A stretch of DNA of 64,000 bases from Senegalimassilia faecalis (GCF_004135645.1 NZ_SDPW01000001.1:868001-932000), one strand, 5' to 3'; numbered from the stretch's first letter, positions 8,085 through 20,052 are shown. Numbers and translations: made by a program. The notes: generated from the letters alone by a model not told the origin.

Positions 8085-9011
8085 TTACGAGCGGATGTGG
8101 GCTTCGCCGGAGTTGGCGAAGATTTCGGAGCCGTCGGCGGCGCGCAGCACCAGACGGCCGTCGGCGGCCGTGCGCACGACGGTGCCGGCGGCAAGCGCGT
8201 TGCCGGAAAGGTCTTCCATGCGCACGAAACGCCCGGTCAACGCCGCATGATGGTCGAACTCCGCCTGAAACGGGGCAAACCCCTCTGCGCACCATCGCGG
8301 GTAGAGCTGCGCCAGCTGATCGCACAGCGCCTCGGATACCGCGGCGATGCGTTGCTTAACGGGTCCTTCGCAAAAGCCCAGTTCATCGAGATATACGGGG
8401 ATATTCTTGCCCGCAGGCGCATCGTGCAGCTGCCCATCGGGACGCGCCACGTTGATGCCAACGCCCACGCACAACGCCTTCGCGTGCACCTCGGTAGAGA
8501 TGCCGCCAAGCTTAAGGAACGGACGGGGGGCTGAAGCCGTGCCGGCGGCCGATGCGGCGGCATCCGCTTCACCAACCTGCGCGGCGGGCGCAATCGATGC
8601 CTCGCAAGCATCTTCAGCGGCTACAGCAGTCGCACCCCCACCGACGGCAGCATCGTCTTCGACAACCGCCGACATCGCGAGCACCTCCCAGGCAACTACC
8701 AGGTCGTTTGGCCATTTCACCTGCGCGCGGTCGGCCAGCGCGGGGACCAAGCTCGCAACAGCTCGACGCACGGCAAGACCCACAAGCAGGCTCAACGTAG
8801 GCAGCTGGGCAAAGGGAACGTCGGGGCGCAACAAGAACGACTGATACAGCCCGCCAATCGGACTTTCCCATGCGCGTCCCTGGCGACCGTAGCCAGCCGT
8901 TTGCCGCAGTGCGCGTACGGCAAGCCCTTCCGGTTCGCCAGCTTCAATAGCCTGCTTGATGACATCATTCGTCGAGCTCACGGATTCAAGCGACTGCACA
9001 CAAAACTGCAT
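8085..9011 (-). CDS. birA: Biotin--[biotin carboxyl carrier] ligase, catalytic domain only
   Basis: Activates biotin to biotinyl-AMP and transfers it to the carrier lysine of biotin enzymes such as AccB (54349). The 308-residue protein starts directly with the ligase fold: STND at 13-16, the adenylate loop GYGRQGRAWESP at 40-51, and KWPNDLVV at 99-106 with the catalytic lysine; LGGISTEV follows at 168-175. There is no N-terminal helix-turn-helix, so unlike E. coli BirA it should not act as a repressor. An Ala/Glu-rich insertion of about 50 residues (113-164) separates KWPNDLVV from LGGIST, an unusual place, probably a surface loop. It starts 8 bp after folPK and is probably cotranscribed with it. 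Confidence 0.92.
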   Translation of the reverse strand: MQFCVQSLESVSSTNDVIKQAIEAGEPEGLAVRALRQTAGYGRQGRAWESPIGGLYQSFLLRPDVPFAQLPTLSLLVGLAVRRAVASLVPALADRAQVKWPNDLVVAWEVLAMSAVVEDDAAVGGGATAVAAEDACEASIAPAAQVGEADAAASAAGTASAPRPFLKLGGISTEVHAKALCVGVGINVARPDGQLHDAPAGKNIPVYLDELGFCEGPVKQRIAAVSEALCDQLAQLYPRWCAEGFAPFQAEFDHHAALTGRFVRMEDLSGNALAAGTVVRTAADGRLVLRAADGSEIFANSGEAHIRS

Positions 9012-9019
9012 GCGTTTCC

Positions 9020-10345
9020 CTATCGATCGAGCTTTTCGGCCTTGCCGTAGCGTTCGGCTTCGGGCTTGGCGGCGGCGGAGACGCGCACGTCGTTGGCCAG
9101 CATATGGTTCGGGCGCAACTCCAGCAGCGGCTTCACCACGAAGTCACGCTCGAGGATGCCGGGGTGCGGCAGCGTGAGCACGTCGTTGTCGATGACGTAG
9201 AGCTGGTAATCGAGAATATCCAGGTCGCAGGTGCGCGGCCCGTTCTCAATCTCGCGCACGCGGCCCAAGCTATTCTCGATGGCGTGCAGGTAGCCCAGCA
9301 GCTCCTTCGGCGCAATGCCCGTGCGCAGCAGCACGACGGCGTTGATGAACGTGTCCTGGTCCTCGTAGTACGCCGGCTCGCTTTCGTAGAAGCTGGAGAT
9401 GTCGATGATCTGCGAATCGGGCAGGCTGCACAGCTCGGTGATCGCCTGGTTGAGCATGGCGATTTTGCCTTCGCGCTCTTCACCCGGGTTCGCCACCAGC
9501 GGCACGTTGCAGCCCAGGCCCAGGAACGCAAACGGACGCAGGTCGGCCAGCGCCTTCACCGTTTCGGCCACGTTGTGCGTGCGCACCACCGTGGCGCCCA
9601 GCTCGCACGCCATAAGCGCCTCGGTAGCGCTGACATGGTCGCGCTCGGTAGGTTCGTCGATGCCGTACGCGTAGCCCAGGAAGCTTTTGCGCGACACGGC
9701 AACCATGGTCGGGTATCCTAGGCGGCAGAATTCCTGGAAGTTGCGCACCAGCTCAAGCGTCTGTTGCGCCGTTTTGCCGAAGCCGGGGCCGGGGTCCACG
9801 CAGATGCGCTCGGGTGCGATGCCCGCCGCCTCAAGCATGGCCGCCTGGTCGCGCAGGTAATCGCGCACCTCGGCAACCACGTCGGTGTACTGGGGGTTCT
9901 CCTGCATGGTGCCCGGTTCGCCCTGCATATGCATGACCACCACGCCGCAGTTGCTGGCGGCGGCAACCTGCACCATGGCGGGGTCGCGGAAGCCCGACAC
10001 ATCGTTGATGATGGCGGCGCCGGCTTCCAGGCACGCGCGCGCAACCTCGGCGTGGCGCGTGTCCACGCTGACGCACACGCCCTGCTCGGCAAGCGCACGC
10101 ACCACGGGAAGCACGCGGGCGATTTCTTCCTCGATGGTGACCTCGGCCGAACCGGGACGCGTAGACTCGCCGCCCACGTCGATCATGTGCGCGCCCTCGT
10201 CAAGCAGCTGCTGCGCCCAAGCCAGCGCCGCATCGGGCGCGTTGTGCGTGCCGCCGTCGCTGAAGCTGTCGGGCGTGACGTTCAAGATGCCCATGATCAC
10301 CGGCTTGCGCGTATCGAATTCGAACGAGCCGCATTTCCACATCAT
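9020..10345 (-). CDS. folP-folK: Bifunctional dihydropteroate synthase / HPPK (FolP-FolK fusion)
   Basis: Two consecutive folate steps in one 441-residue cytosolic protein. Residues about 14-280 are dihydropteroate synthase with MGILNVTPDSFSDGG, DVGGESTRPG and the C-terminal VRTHNVAETVKAL. Residues about 290-425 are 6-hydroxymethyl-7,8-dihydropterin pyrophosphokinase with FLGLGCNV, FYESEPAYYEDQDTFINAV and GPRTCDLDILDY. The order is FolP then FolK, opposite to some plant fusions, and no folB domain is present. The ATG at 10345 has AAAGGAAAGG upstream; an upstream in-frame extension covers repeats and is rejected. A short tail after 425 has no homology. Confidence 0.93.
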   Translation of the reverse strand: MMWKCGSFEFDTRKPVIMGILNVTPDSFSDGGTHNAPDAALAWAQQLLDEGAHMIDVGGESTRPGSAEVTIEEEIARVLPVVRALAEQGVCVSVDTRHAEVARACLEAGAAIINDVSGFRDPAMVQVAAASNCGVVVMHMQGEPGTMQENPQYTDVVAEVRDYLRDQAAMLEAAGIAPERICVDPGPGFGKTAQQTLELVRNFQEFCRLGYPTMVAVSRKSFLGYAYGIDEPTERDHVSATEALMACELGATVVRTHNVAETVKALADLRPFAFLGLGCNVPLVANPGEEREGKIAMLNQAITELCSLPDSQIIDISSFYESEPAYYEDQDTFINAVVLLRTGIAPKELLGYLHAIENSLGRVREIENGPRTCDLDILDYQLYVIDNDVLTLPHPGILERDFVVKPLLELRPNHMLANDVRVSAAAKPEAERYGKAEKLDR

Positions 10346-10368
10346 GTTGAAGCCTTTCCTTTGAAAGC

Positions 10369-10426
10369 GGTGACGCGCCTTCGGCGCTATCAAATAAGGG
10401 CTCAGCTTTCGCTGAGCCCTACGAAG
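10369..10426. repeat. Two-hairpin dispersed module (family e)
   Basis: GGTGACGCGCCTTCGGCGC then GGGCTCAGCTTTCGCTGAGCCC and CTACGAAG: two short hairpins in the same order and orientation as at 25419 and 43661. It lies just upstream of folPK in the gap behind ftsH. Confidence 0.7.
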
Positions 10427-10453
10427 CGCACGCAAGCTTGCTGCGCTACGCAA

Positions 10454-10488
10454 AAGTGGGACAAAGGGACTGTCCCTTTGTCCCACTT
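10454..10488. repeat. Perfect 35-bp palindrome (REP-like family d)
   Basis: Arms AAGTGGGACAAAGGGAC and their exact complement around a single central T. It ends 5 bp beyond the ftsH stop and can form a 17-bp hairpin, so it may also terminate ftsH. Related copies at 25532, 31005 and 38427. Confidence 0.85.
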
Positions 10489-10492
10489 CGTC

Positions 10493-12676
<2,184 letters not shown>

Positions 12677-12689
12677 AGGCCTTACTTTC

Positions 12690-13232
12690 TTATTTGTAGA
12701 GCTCGGGCTTCAGAACGCCGATGTACGGCAGGTTGCGGTAGCGCTCCGCGTAGTCCAGGCCGTAGCCGACGATGAACTCGTCGGGGCACTCGAAGCCGAC
12801 GTACGCGCAATCGATTTTCGCCTGCGCGCGGGTTTTCTTACGCAGCAGCGTGGCAACCTCGATGGACTTCGGGTTGCGGGCGCGCAGCGTTTTCAGCAGG
12901 TACGTAAGCGTCAGACCCGAGTCCAAAACGTCTTCGGCGATGACGACGTTTCGACCTTCGATCTGCGACGACAGGTCCTTCAGGATGCGGACGACGCCCG
13001 AGCTTTTCACGCCGTTGCCGTAGGAGGAAATGGCCATGTAGTCCATTTCGCACGGCAGCTGAATCTGGCGCGCCAGGTCGGCCATGAAGATGGCCGCACC
13101 GCGCAGCACGGAAATCAGGATGATGCCGTCGGGGTCGTCTTTGTAGTCCTCGGTGATGCCGGCGCCGATTTCGGCGACGCGCTGCTTGATTTCATCCTCG
13201 GTGAACAGGATGCGATCGATGTCTTCGTGCAC
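12690..13232 (-). CDS. hpt: Hypoxanthine (guanine) phosphoribosyltransferase
   Basis: Purine salvage enzyme that joins hypoxanthine or guanine to PRPP. Motifs: the pyrophosphate loop VLRGAAIFMADL, the PRPP signature VIAEDVLDSGLTLTYL and the C-terminal GYGLDYAERYRNLPYI. The GTG at 13232 gives 180 residues, the family norm, with GAGGT eight bases upstream; the frame is open for 32 more codons with ATG at 13304 but that extension has no homology. It is the third gene of the tilS-maf-hpt-ftsH run. Confidence 0.93.
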   Translation of the reverse strand: MHEDIDRILFTEDEIKQRVAEIGAGITEDYKDDPDGIILISVLRGAAIFMADLARQIQLPCEMDYMAISSYGNGVKSSGVVRILKDLSSQIEGRNVVIAEDVLDSGLTLTYLLKTLRARNPKSIEVATLLRKKTRAQAKIDCAYVGFECPDEFIVGYGLDYAERYRNLPYIGVLKPELYK

Positions 13233-13376
13233 GATGATTACCTCTTCGATGCATTTGCCTTGGGCGCGAATCCGCGCATTTATGAACGAGGGTAAGTTTA
13301 CCATTCGGCACACACCCCCAGATGACAATACCGTAACGTCACAAAATCGCTGCCGCCCGCGCCGGCGGGCCCGGCG

Positions 13377-14054
13377 CTACTTCAAGTCGGGGAATTCGTT
13401 GAGCAGGCGCGTGACGGGTAGGCCGATGACGGTGTCCAAGTCGCCTTCCACGTGCTTGATAAGCCGCGCGCCCTCGCCTTGCGCCGCATAGGCGCCCGCC
13501 TTGTCGAACGATTCGCCCAGCTTCAGGTATTCGGCCAGCTCATCGTCGGTTTGCGGATGGAACGTGACGGCGGCGCGGTCCACGAATGTGCGGAAGCCCA
13601 GCGACACGTCCTCGGCGTTCGGCGCGGAAACCAGCCACACCGACACGGCCGTGAGCACCTCGTGCGTGTTGCCCTGCAGGCGGCGCAGCATGCGCTTGGC
13701 ATCCGACAGGCTGGTGGGCTTGCCGAAGATTTCGCCGTCGCACACCACCATGGTGTCGGCGCCGATGATGGCCGCCATGCCCACATAGCCCTCGCCGAGC
13801 ACTTCCTGCACCACGGCGCCGGCCTTGCGCTCCGCCAGTTTCTTCACGGCCTCGGGCGGATTGGCCTCAAGGTCGGGCTCAAGCGATTCGTCGACCTCGG
13901 ACACGCGGACAGTGAACTCAACGCCTTCGCGCTCGAGCAGCTGCTTGCGGCGCGGGCTGCCCGACGCCAAGATGACGTCCACATGCTCGGGCGCGGGCTG
14001 CGCGTTTTGTTCCGCCTGGTCAGCCGCGGTTTGCGGCGTTTGTTGTTCCGTCAT
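13377..14054 (-). CDS. maf: Maf-family nucleotide pyrophosphatase
   Basis: Hydrolyses canonical or modified nucleoside triphosphates (dTTP/UTP type) to monophosphates, a house-cleaning role. The signature ASGSPRRKQLLEREG sits at residues 30-44, and GADTMVVCDGEIFGKP holds the catalytic aspartate. A 25-residue Gln/Ala-rich N-terminal extension precedes the domain. Its ATG overlaps the tilS stop (ATGA), so the two are translationally coupled. Confidence 0.92.
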   Translation of the reverse strand: MTEQQTPQTAADQAEQNAQPAPEHVDVILASGSPRRKQLLEREGVEFTVRVSEVDESLEPDLEANPPEAVKKLAERKAGAVVQEVLGEGYVGMAAIIGADTMVVCDGEIFGKPTSLSDAKRMLRRLQGNTHEVLTAVSVWLVSAPNAEDVSLGFRTFVDRAAVTFHPQTDDELAEYLKLGESFDKAGAYAAQGEGARLIKHVEGDLDTVIGLPVTRLLNEFPDLK

Positions 14055-15310
14055 TTCTTCCTCCTTGCTCGGAACACGGCCATGGGCTCAAGGCGCACGC
14101 CGTGCTTGTTTGCGCTGATTGCCAGGTTACCCTGGATGTTCGCGACGTAGCCGCCGCGGGGTTTTGCTTCCCGCGTGCCGGGGCGATCCCACGCCGCCAG
14201 CACCGCGTCGACCGAGGCCGTCTCCACGCGCGCGTCGGGGCTGAGCATGGCCTGCAGCACCTGCACGACGGCGCGACGTTGCAGCGGCGCTGGTTGGCTG
14301 CCGAACGCGGGGGCAAGCACGCCGCCTTCCTCGTAGGCTGGCGGGCGCTCCGGCAGCGCTTCGGTCCACGTCATATGGCATTTCACCAGGTCAAATGCCA
14401 TGTTCTCCAGCATGTCGTCCTCGTCGGCGATAAGGTTCATGGTGCGGCCAAGCACGTCGAGCAGCTGCGGACTGCGCTGCTTGATGCGCGGAATCACCTC
14501 GTGGCGCACGTAGGCGCGGAAGCGGTCAGTGTGTGCGTTCGTGGCGTCCTCGCGCCACAGGTTGCCTTCGGCATCGCAGGCGCACGGCAGGCCGTCGCAT
14601 TCGCGTTTGCACAGGTAGGCGCGCAGATCTTCACGGCCAACGTCAAGCAGCGGGCGCGTGACGGGGCCGTTGGCGTACTTCATGGCGCGGAAACCGCCCG
14701 GACCCGTGCCCACCATGGAGCGCATGTAGAAGTTCTCCACGCGGTCGTCGGCCGTGTGCGCCGTGAAGATGCGGCCCGCCGACAAGGGCGCCGCCGCGTG
14801 GCGGCACAGGCTGGCAAGCGCCTCATTAGCTGCCAGGTAACGCTCGCGGCGCGCGACGGCCTCGACGTTACCGCCTTCGCGCTGCGCTTCGCCCGCGATG
14901 TCGATTTTGCAGCTGAACAGGGGAATTGCCAGCAGCTCGGCCAGCTGAGTCACGAACGCCTCGTCCTGATCGGCCGCGCCCGGGCGCAGGCAGTGGTTCA
15001 CGTGCAGCATGGCCACGGGCCCGATAACGCCTTCGTCGGCCAGCTGGCGCGCGATGTACGCCAGCGCCGTTGAGTCCGAGCCTCCCGACACCATCAGCAG
15101 CACCGGCGAATCTGCGTTCGCCAAGCCGCGCCGCGCGATGGTCTCCCGCGCCGCGGCCATCACGTCCTTGGCATGCTGACCCGATCCGCTTCCGCGCGAA
15201 TCGGAGTACGCCATTGCGCCTTCGCTACCGGCTTCCCCGCCCTGCGTCGCAACCTCCTCACGCAAGCCGAACGGGCGAGTCGATTTCGCCGAGTTTTCTT
15301 CTTCCGTCAT
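14051..15310 (-). CDS. tilS: tRNA(Ile)-lysidine synthase
   Basis: Converts C34 of the CAU-anticodon tRNA-Ile to lysidine so that it reads AUA. The 419-residue protein has the PP-loop SGGSDSTA at 75-82, LHVNHCLRPGA, and the downstream RREDATN-like WREDATNAHTDRFRAYVRHEVIP that marks TilS. The first 50 residues are low-complexity and an internal ATG (M33 or M51) may be the true start. It leads a likely operon with maf, hpt and ftsH. Confidence 0.92.
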   Translation of the reverse strand: MTEEENSAKSTRPFGLREEVATQGGEAGSEGAMAYSDSRGSGSGQHAKDVMAAARETIARRGLANADSPVLLMVSGGSDSTALAYIARQLADEGVIGPVAMLHVNHCLRPGAADQDEAFVTQLAELLAIPLFSCKIDIAGEAQREGGNVEAVARRERYLAANEALASLCRHAAAPLSAGRIFTAHTADDRVENFYMRSMVGTGPGGFRAMKYANGPVTRPLLDVGREDLRAYLCKRECDGLPCACDAEGNLWREDATNAHTDRFRAYVRHEVIPRIKQRSPQLLDVLGRTMNLIADEDDMLENMAFDLVKCHMTWTEALPERPPAYEEGGVLAPAFGSQPAPLQRRAVVQVLQAMLSPDARVETASVDAVLAAWDRPGTREAKPRGGYVANIQGNLAISANKHGVRLEPMAVFRARRKK

Positions 15311-15349
15311 GTTCCCTACCTATTTATATACGTGTTGCCGAAGACGGCG

Positions 15350-16786
15350 TTACGCGCGCTCGATGAGCGCGATGGTTTCGATGTGGTCGGTGTGCGGGAA
15401 CATGTCCACGGGCTGCACCACGCGCACCTCGAAGCCGAACTGGCGAAGAAACGCCAGGTCGCGGACTTGCGTTTCCGGGTTGCACGAGATGTAGACGATG
15501 CGCGACGGCGCCAGCTGCACCGCGGCGCGCAGGAATTCCTCGCTTGAACCGGCGCGCGGCGGGTCCATCAGCAGCACAAGCGGGCGGCTGTTTTCATCGA
15601 CGCCCGCGCGACCTGCCGCCGCTGCTTCCGCGGCCATGTCGCGCATGAACGCGCCGGCGTCGCCCACCACGAACTGCGCGTTGTCCACACCGTTGTGGCG
15701 CGCGTTCTGCCGCGCATCGCGGATGGACGACTCCACGCAGTCCACGCCCGTGACCTGGGCCGCGCCCATCGACGCCGCCACCAGCCCGATGGTGCCCGTG
15801 CCGCAGTACGCGTCGATAGCGTGCTCGGCGCCCGTGAAGTTCGCCAGTTTGATGGCTTGGCGGTACAGCACCTCGGTCTGCACGCTGTTGACCTGGTAAA
15901 ACGACTGCGACGAAATGCGGAAACTCAGACCGCACAGCTCGTCCAGAATGAAGCCGGGGCCGTAAAGCACCTGCTCGCGCTGGCCAAGCACCACGTTCGT
16001 TTGGCGCTCGTTGATGTTCTGCACCACCGTGGTGATGAACGGGCAGCGGCGCACCAGTTCGCGGCAGAAGCCTTTCGCGCCGGGGAATTCGCGGGCGTTC
16101 GTGACCAGCGTGACCAGCACCTCACCCGACGTGTGGCCGACGCGCACCACCGCATGGCGCATGAAGCCGGTGCCGCGGTCCTCATCGTAGGGCTCGATGC
16201 CGAACTTCAGCATGATGCTGCGCACCGCGCGAATAACCTGCTTGGCCTGGGCGTTCTCGATGAGACACTCCGAAGTGTCAATGATGCGGTGCGTGCCGGC
16301 CGCGTACATGCCGCACAGGATGTCGCGCTGCGGGGCCGACGGGCGGCTGGGGCGCTTGCCGCCGCGCTGGCCGCGCTGCTGCTTCGGCGCCTTTTGCGGG
16401 CGACCGGGCGCGAACGGCGACATCACTTTGTTGCGATAGCAGTACGGGTTGTCCATGCCCAGAATGGGGCGCAGCGCTTCCGGGCCTGCCACCTGGGAAA
16501 ACAGCTTCGCCACGCGCTGATTTTTCGCGGCAAGCTGGCGCTGATAGGGCTCGTTGACGTGCTGGCACGCGCCGCACTGCCGCGCCACCGAGCACGCCGG
16601 CAAGCCACCGCCAGCTTGGAGCTGTGACTGCGGCCGTTCACCTCGATTGGCTCGCAGCGCGTTTGCGCCCCGCTGCCGCTGAGCGCGTGCCGAATTGCCG
16701 CCATTTGCGGCGCGACCTCCGCGCACGTTTCCGACAGCGCATTTGTTGTCATTGCCGCGCGTGCGCTTGCCGCCGTTTTCCTTCAT
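15350..16786 (-). CDS. 23S rRNA (uracil-5-)-methyltransferase RumA/RlmD-type
   Basis: SAM-dependent methyltransferase of the TrmA family, probably forming m5U in 23S rRNA. Visible: an Fe-S cysteine cluster CSVARQCGACQH, the SAM-binding IDAYCGTGTIGLVAASMGA, LLMDPPRAGSSEEFL, and the catalytic YISCNPETQVRDL. ATG at 16786 follows GAGGGG and gives 478 residues. The usual N-terminal TRAM domain is missing and replaced by about 60 residues rich in Arg, Gly, Asn and Gln, probably a flexible RNA-binding tail. Could act on tRNA instead; the fourth Fe-S ligand position was not verified. Confidence 0.87.
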   Translation of the reverse strand: MKENGGKRTRGNDNKCAVGNVRGGRAANGGNSARAQRQRGANALRANRGERPQSQLQAGGGLPACSVARQCGACQHVNEPYQRQLAAKNQRVAKLFSQVAGPEALRPILGMDNPYCYRNKVMSPFAPGRPQKAPKQQRGQRGGKRPSRPSAPQRDILCGMYAAGTHRIIDTSECLIENAQAKQVIRAVRSIMLKFGIEPYDEDRGTGFMRHAVVRVGHTSGEVLVTLVTNAREFPGAKGFCRELVRRCPFITTVVQNINERQTNVVLGQREQVLYGPGFILDELCGLSFRISSQSFYQVNSVQTEVLYRQAIKLANFTGAEHAIDAYCGTGTIGLVAASMGAAQVTGVDCVESSIRDARQNARHNGVDNAQFVVGDAGAFMRDMAAEAAAAGRAGVDENSRPLVLLMDPPRAGSSEEFLRAAVQLAPSRIVYISCNPETQVRDLAFLRQFGFEVRVVQPVDMFPHTDHIETIALIERA

Positions 16787-16901
16787 GAACACCCCTCGTA
16801 AACTTGCATAAACCGTAACTAATTAGTATACGCACGCACGATGCGCCCAAACCCGCCTAAAACCAACCTCAAGCCAGATTCCACGAGCGCCATCGGCGCA
16901 G

Positions 16902-17042
16902 AAAATCGCTCATGTATGTGATTTAATCGCACCTCGCGCTCTATCGCCCCATTACACCGCATCGTTTTCCCAGGTCACACGCTAGCAGCAAGAGTCCTTA
17001 CTCGACGATTCCGCAGCAAATCACATACATGAGCGCTCTTTT
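16902..17042. repeat. MITE-like element, inverted copy (141 bp)
   Basis: Terminal inverted repeats with an 18-bp perfect core (CGCTCATGTATGTGATTT at about 16907-16924, its complement at 17018-17035). The interior motif reads CCTGGGAAAACG on the minus strand about 65 bp from the right end, so this copy is inverted relative to 5571 and 5753. The remainder of the 500-bp gap 16787-17286 shows no gene; the 17045-17280 stretch is open in several frames but without homology. Confidence 0.7.
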
Positions 17043-17286
17043 GCTTCCACGAGCGTATCGTGCCGCGAATTCGCGCGTTTCGTGTAACGACCTGGCAACG
17101 GGTTCGGCACGATTTGGCGCAGGTTGCCCGCCGCCGCGCGCAGGCCGCACACGCGCGCGTATTATGGCGCGTAAGGCGGATGCTTGCAGCACGCGCCTCG
17201 CCCGAACGCGCGACCGGGCGCCCGCGCTCCGCCAAACCCGCACTCCCCCGCGCGGCACACCCGCGCTTCTAGCGAAACGAGGTCTC

Positions 17287-20052
17287 ATGAAACGTCGATC
17301 CCTCGCTGCCGCAATCGGCATCGTTGTTGTAACGCTTATCTGCGTGTGCTCGCTCTACGCACACTTCATCCAAGAAAAGGTCTACGAAGAAAGCGCCGAC
17401 CACCTGAAAGAAATATACACCCAGGTCAACAACACGTTTTCCATGCTGGTATCCGACAACTGGAATCACCTGACCACCTGGAACATGTTCTTCGAAGACA
17501 CGGCGAAGCACTCGCCCGACGGCGCCGTCGATGGCGAAGCGGCCGACGAAACCCGCGCGTTTATCAGCAGCGAGCAGGACAAGTGGGGCTTCACCAACTT
17601 CTACTTCCTTAACGGCAGCGGGGAGTACGTCACGCCCAGCGGCGAGCGCGGCACGCTAAGCCTCGGCCAGCAGCTTGACCAGCTGAACGCCGGTAACAGC
17701 ATCGTGGCCGACACCGTTCCCACCAGCGGAAACGGCCTTACCGTGTTCGCCACGCCCGTTGCGCCGGCGTCGTTTGACGGATTCGCCTACACGGCCACAG
17801 CCATCAGCTACAACAACCACGACATGGAGGCAACGCTTGACGTGAATGCGTTCGACGGGCAGTCCAGCTGCTTCGTCATCACGCCGGCGGGCAACCTGCT
17901 GTTCTCTGCAACCGACCAGTATTCGCAGTCGGCAAACCTGCTTGACTGGTTCGACAAGATCGCCTCGTTCGACGGCGACACAAGCCTAGCCTCGGTACGC
18001 GACAACATCCTTGCAGGACAAAGCGGAATCACGCAGTTCTCCACCGTCACGGACCACTACTATCTCACCTACATGCCCGTGGGGTTCGAGGACTGGATCA
18101 TGGTGGGCGTGGTGCCCAGCGGTGTGGTGAACGCCAGCATATCGGAAGTGCAGCTGACCACCATCATCACCGTGTCGGTGGTGCTGTTCGTAGTGGGCGC
18201 ACTGGTGGTCATAATGCTGTGGCAGCACGGCCGGCGCGCGCTTGACCAGCAGGTCGGCGAGGTGAAATATCGCGAGCAGCTGTTCAGCGCGCTATCAGGC
18301 AGCACGGACAACATCTTCATCATGTTCAGCCCCAACGGCGCAAGCGTGGACTACGTTAGCCCGAACACCGACCGTATTCTGGGCATTTCCGCCGCCGACA
18401 TCTTCGCCAACGTGCGCAGCATCGACCGCTCGCTGGAGCCGGGGTCGGAAAGTCTGCTTGCGCGCGGCGTCGGCGACCTGGCCAGCAACGACCACTACGA
18501 GGGCAACAGCACGCGCCGCCATCAGCAAACCGGCGAAATGCGGTGGTACCACGAGACGCTGTTCCGCGCCACAGTGGGCGAAACGGAGAAGCTGGTGTAC
18601 GTGCTGTTCGATCGCACGAAAGAGACGGAAAGCCGCGAACGGCTGCAGCAGGCGCTGGTGATCGCGAAGCAGTCGAACCAGGCGAAAAGCACGTTTTTGG
18701 CGAAGATGTCGCACGACATCCGCACGCCCATCAACGCCATCATGGGCATGACGCAAATTGCGCGCGATAACGCCGGGAACTGGGAAAAGACCGACGAGTG
18801 CCTGGCAACCATCCAGGCGTCGTCGCAACATCTGCTCAGCCTTATCAACGACGTGCTGGACATGTCAAAAATCGAGAGCGGCGCCATCGAGCTGCAAGAA
18901 GAATGCTGCAACCTTGACGACCTGCTGCGCGACGTCGACGCCATCATGCGCCCGCAAACCACGGCAAAAGAGCAGCTGCTCACGCTTGACGCCGTGAACG
19001 TGCGCCACCGCCGATTCGCCGCTGACCAGCTGCGCGTGCGGCAAATCCTGCTGAACCTGCTGTCGAACGCGGTGAAGTACACACCCGATGGCGGCATGAT
19101 CGCGCTGCACGTGGAAGAGCTTGCGCAGACAAGCCCGAACTTCGCGCGGCTGAGCTTCATCGTGCGCGACAACGGCATGGGCATGTCGCCGGAATTCGTG
19201 GAGCACGTGTTCACGCCGTTCGAACGCGCCGACGGTCAGAAGATGCAAGGCATCCAGGGCACCGGACTGGGCATGACCATCACGAAAGCGCTGGTGGACG
19301 CCATGGGTGGCACCATCGATGTGGCCAGCGCCGAGGACAGAGGTACAACTTTCACGGTACAACTGAAGTTCAAGCTTGGGGTACCCGACGGTGAAGCGTG
19401 TGCGCCGGCAGCGGGCGACGAGGAGGATACGCACGCGAATGCGCTGGTCAACGGCTTGAATGACGGCGTCGAAAGCGATAGCGGCAGCAAGCCCTGCCAG
19501 CGCGATGGCGTGTCGCAGGAAGCCGGCGAAGGCGGCAAACGTAACAAGAATGAAGCCGTTGCGGATGAGCCGGGAAACGCAGGCGGCGCGCGCGACGACG
19601 CGGACGCCACCAACAACAAGCCCGAGGGCAAGGGCAAGCGGCTTTCGTTTGCGGAGGTGTTCGAGGGCCGTCGCTACCTGGTGGCGGAGGACAACCAGAT
19701 CAACCGCATCATTCTCACCGAGCTTTTGACCGAACATGGCGCGCAGCTTGACGAGGCCGAAAACGGGCAGGAAGCCGTCGAGGCGTTCGCCAACAGCGAG
19801 CCGGACCGCTACGATGCCGTGTTGATGGACGCCATGATGCCCGTGATGGACGGCTACGATGCCACACGCGCCATCCGCGCGCTGCCGCGCCCCGATGCGC
19901 AAACCACGCCCATCATCGCGCTGACGGCCAACGCCTACGCCGACGATGTGAAAAAGGCGCTCGACGCCGGCATGAACGCGCACGTAGGCAAGCCCTTCAA
20001 GGTCGGCGACCTAGCAAACGCCCTGGTGAAGCTGCAGAAAGAACGCGAATAG
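17287..20052 (+). CDS. Hybrid sensor histidine kinase with receiver domain
   Basis: Membrane phosphorelay protein of 921 residues. Order: membrane helix about 8-26; an extracytoplasmic sensory region 27-288 resembling a double-Cache/CHASE-type fold; second helix about 290-312; a PAS-like domain about 330-450; HisKA with His476 in FLAKMSHDIRTPINAIMGM; HATPase_c with NLLSNAVKYTP, DNGMGMS and GTGLGMTI; a Gly/Asp-rich linker; and a C-terminal receiver 797-915 with phosphoacceptor D848 in VLMDAMMPVMDGYD. The ATG at 17287 follows GAGG. No HPt or output regulator is adjacent, so its phosphorelay partner must be elsewhere. Ligand unknown. Confidence 0.93.
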   Translation: MKRRSLAAAIGIVVVTLICVCSLYAHFIQEKVYEESADHLKEIYTQVNNTFSMLVSDNWNHLTTWNMFFEDTAKHSPDGAVDGEAADETRAFISSEQDKWGFTNFYFLNGSGEYVTPSGERGTLSLGQQLDQLNAGNSIVADTVPTSGNGLTVFATPVAPASFDGFAYTATAISYNNHDMEATLDVNAFDGQSSCFVITPAGNLLFSATDQYSQSANLLDWFDKIASFDGDTSLASVRDNILAGQSGITQFSTVTDHYYLTYMPVGFEDWIMVGVVPSGVVNASISEVQLTTIITVSVVLFVVGALVVIMLWQHGRRALDQQVGEVKYREQLFSALSGSTDNIFIMFSPNGASVDYVSPNTDRILGISAADIFANVRSIDRSLEPGSESLLARGVGDLASNDHYEGNSTRRHQQTGEMRWYHETLFRATVGETEKLVYVLFDRTKETESRERLQQALVIAKQSNQAKSTFLAKMSHDIRTPINAIMGMTQIARDNAGNWEKTDECLATIQASSQHLLSLINDVLDMSKIESGAIELQEECCNLDDLLRDVDAIMRPQTTAKEQLLTLDAVNVRHRRFAADQLRVRQILLNLLSNAVKYTPDGGMIALHVEELAQTSPNFARLSFIVRDNGMGMSPEFVEHVFTPFERADGQKMQGIQGTGLGMTITKALVDAMGGTIDVASAEDRGTTFTVQLKFKLGVPDGEACAPAAGDEEDTHANALVNGLNDGVESDSGSKPCQRDGVSQEAGEGGKRNKNEAVADEPGNAGGARDDADATNNKPEGKGKRLSFAEVFEGRRYLVAEDNQINRIILTELLTEHGAQLDEAENGQEAVEAFANSEPDRYDAVLMDAMMPVMDGYDATRAIRALPRPDAQTTPIIALTANAYADDVKKALDAGMNAHVGKPFKVGDLANALVKLQKERE

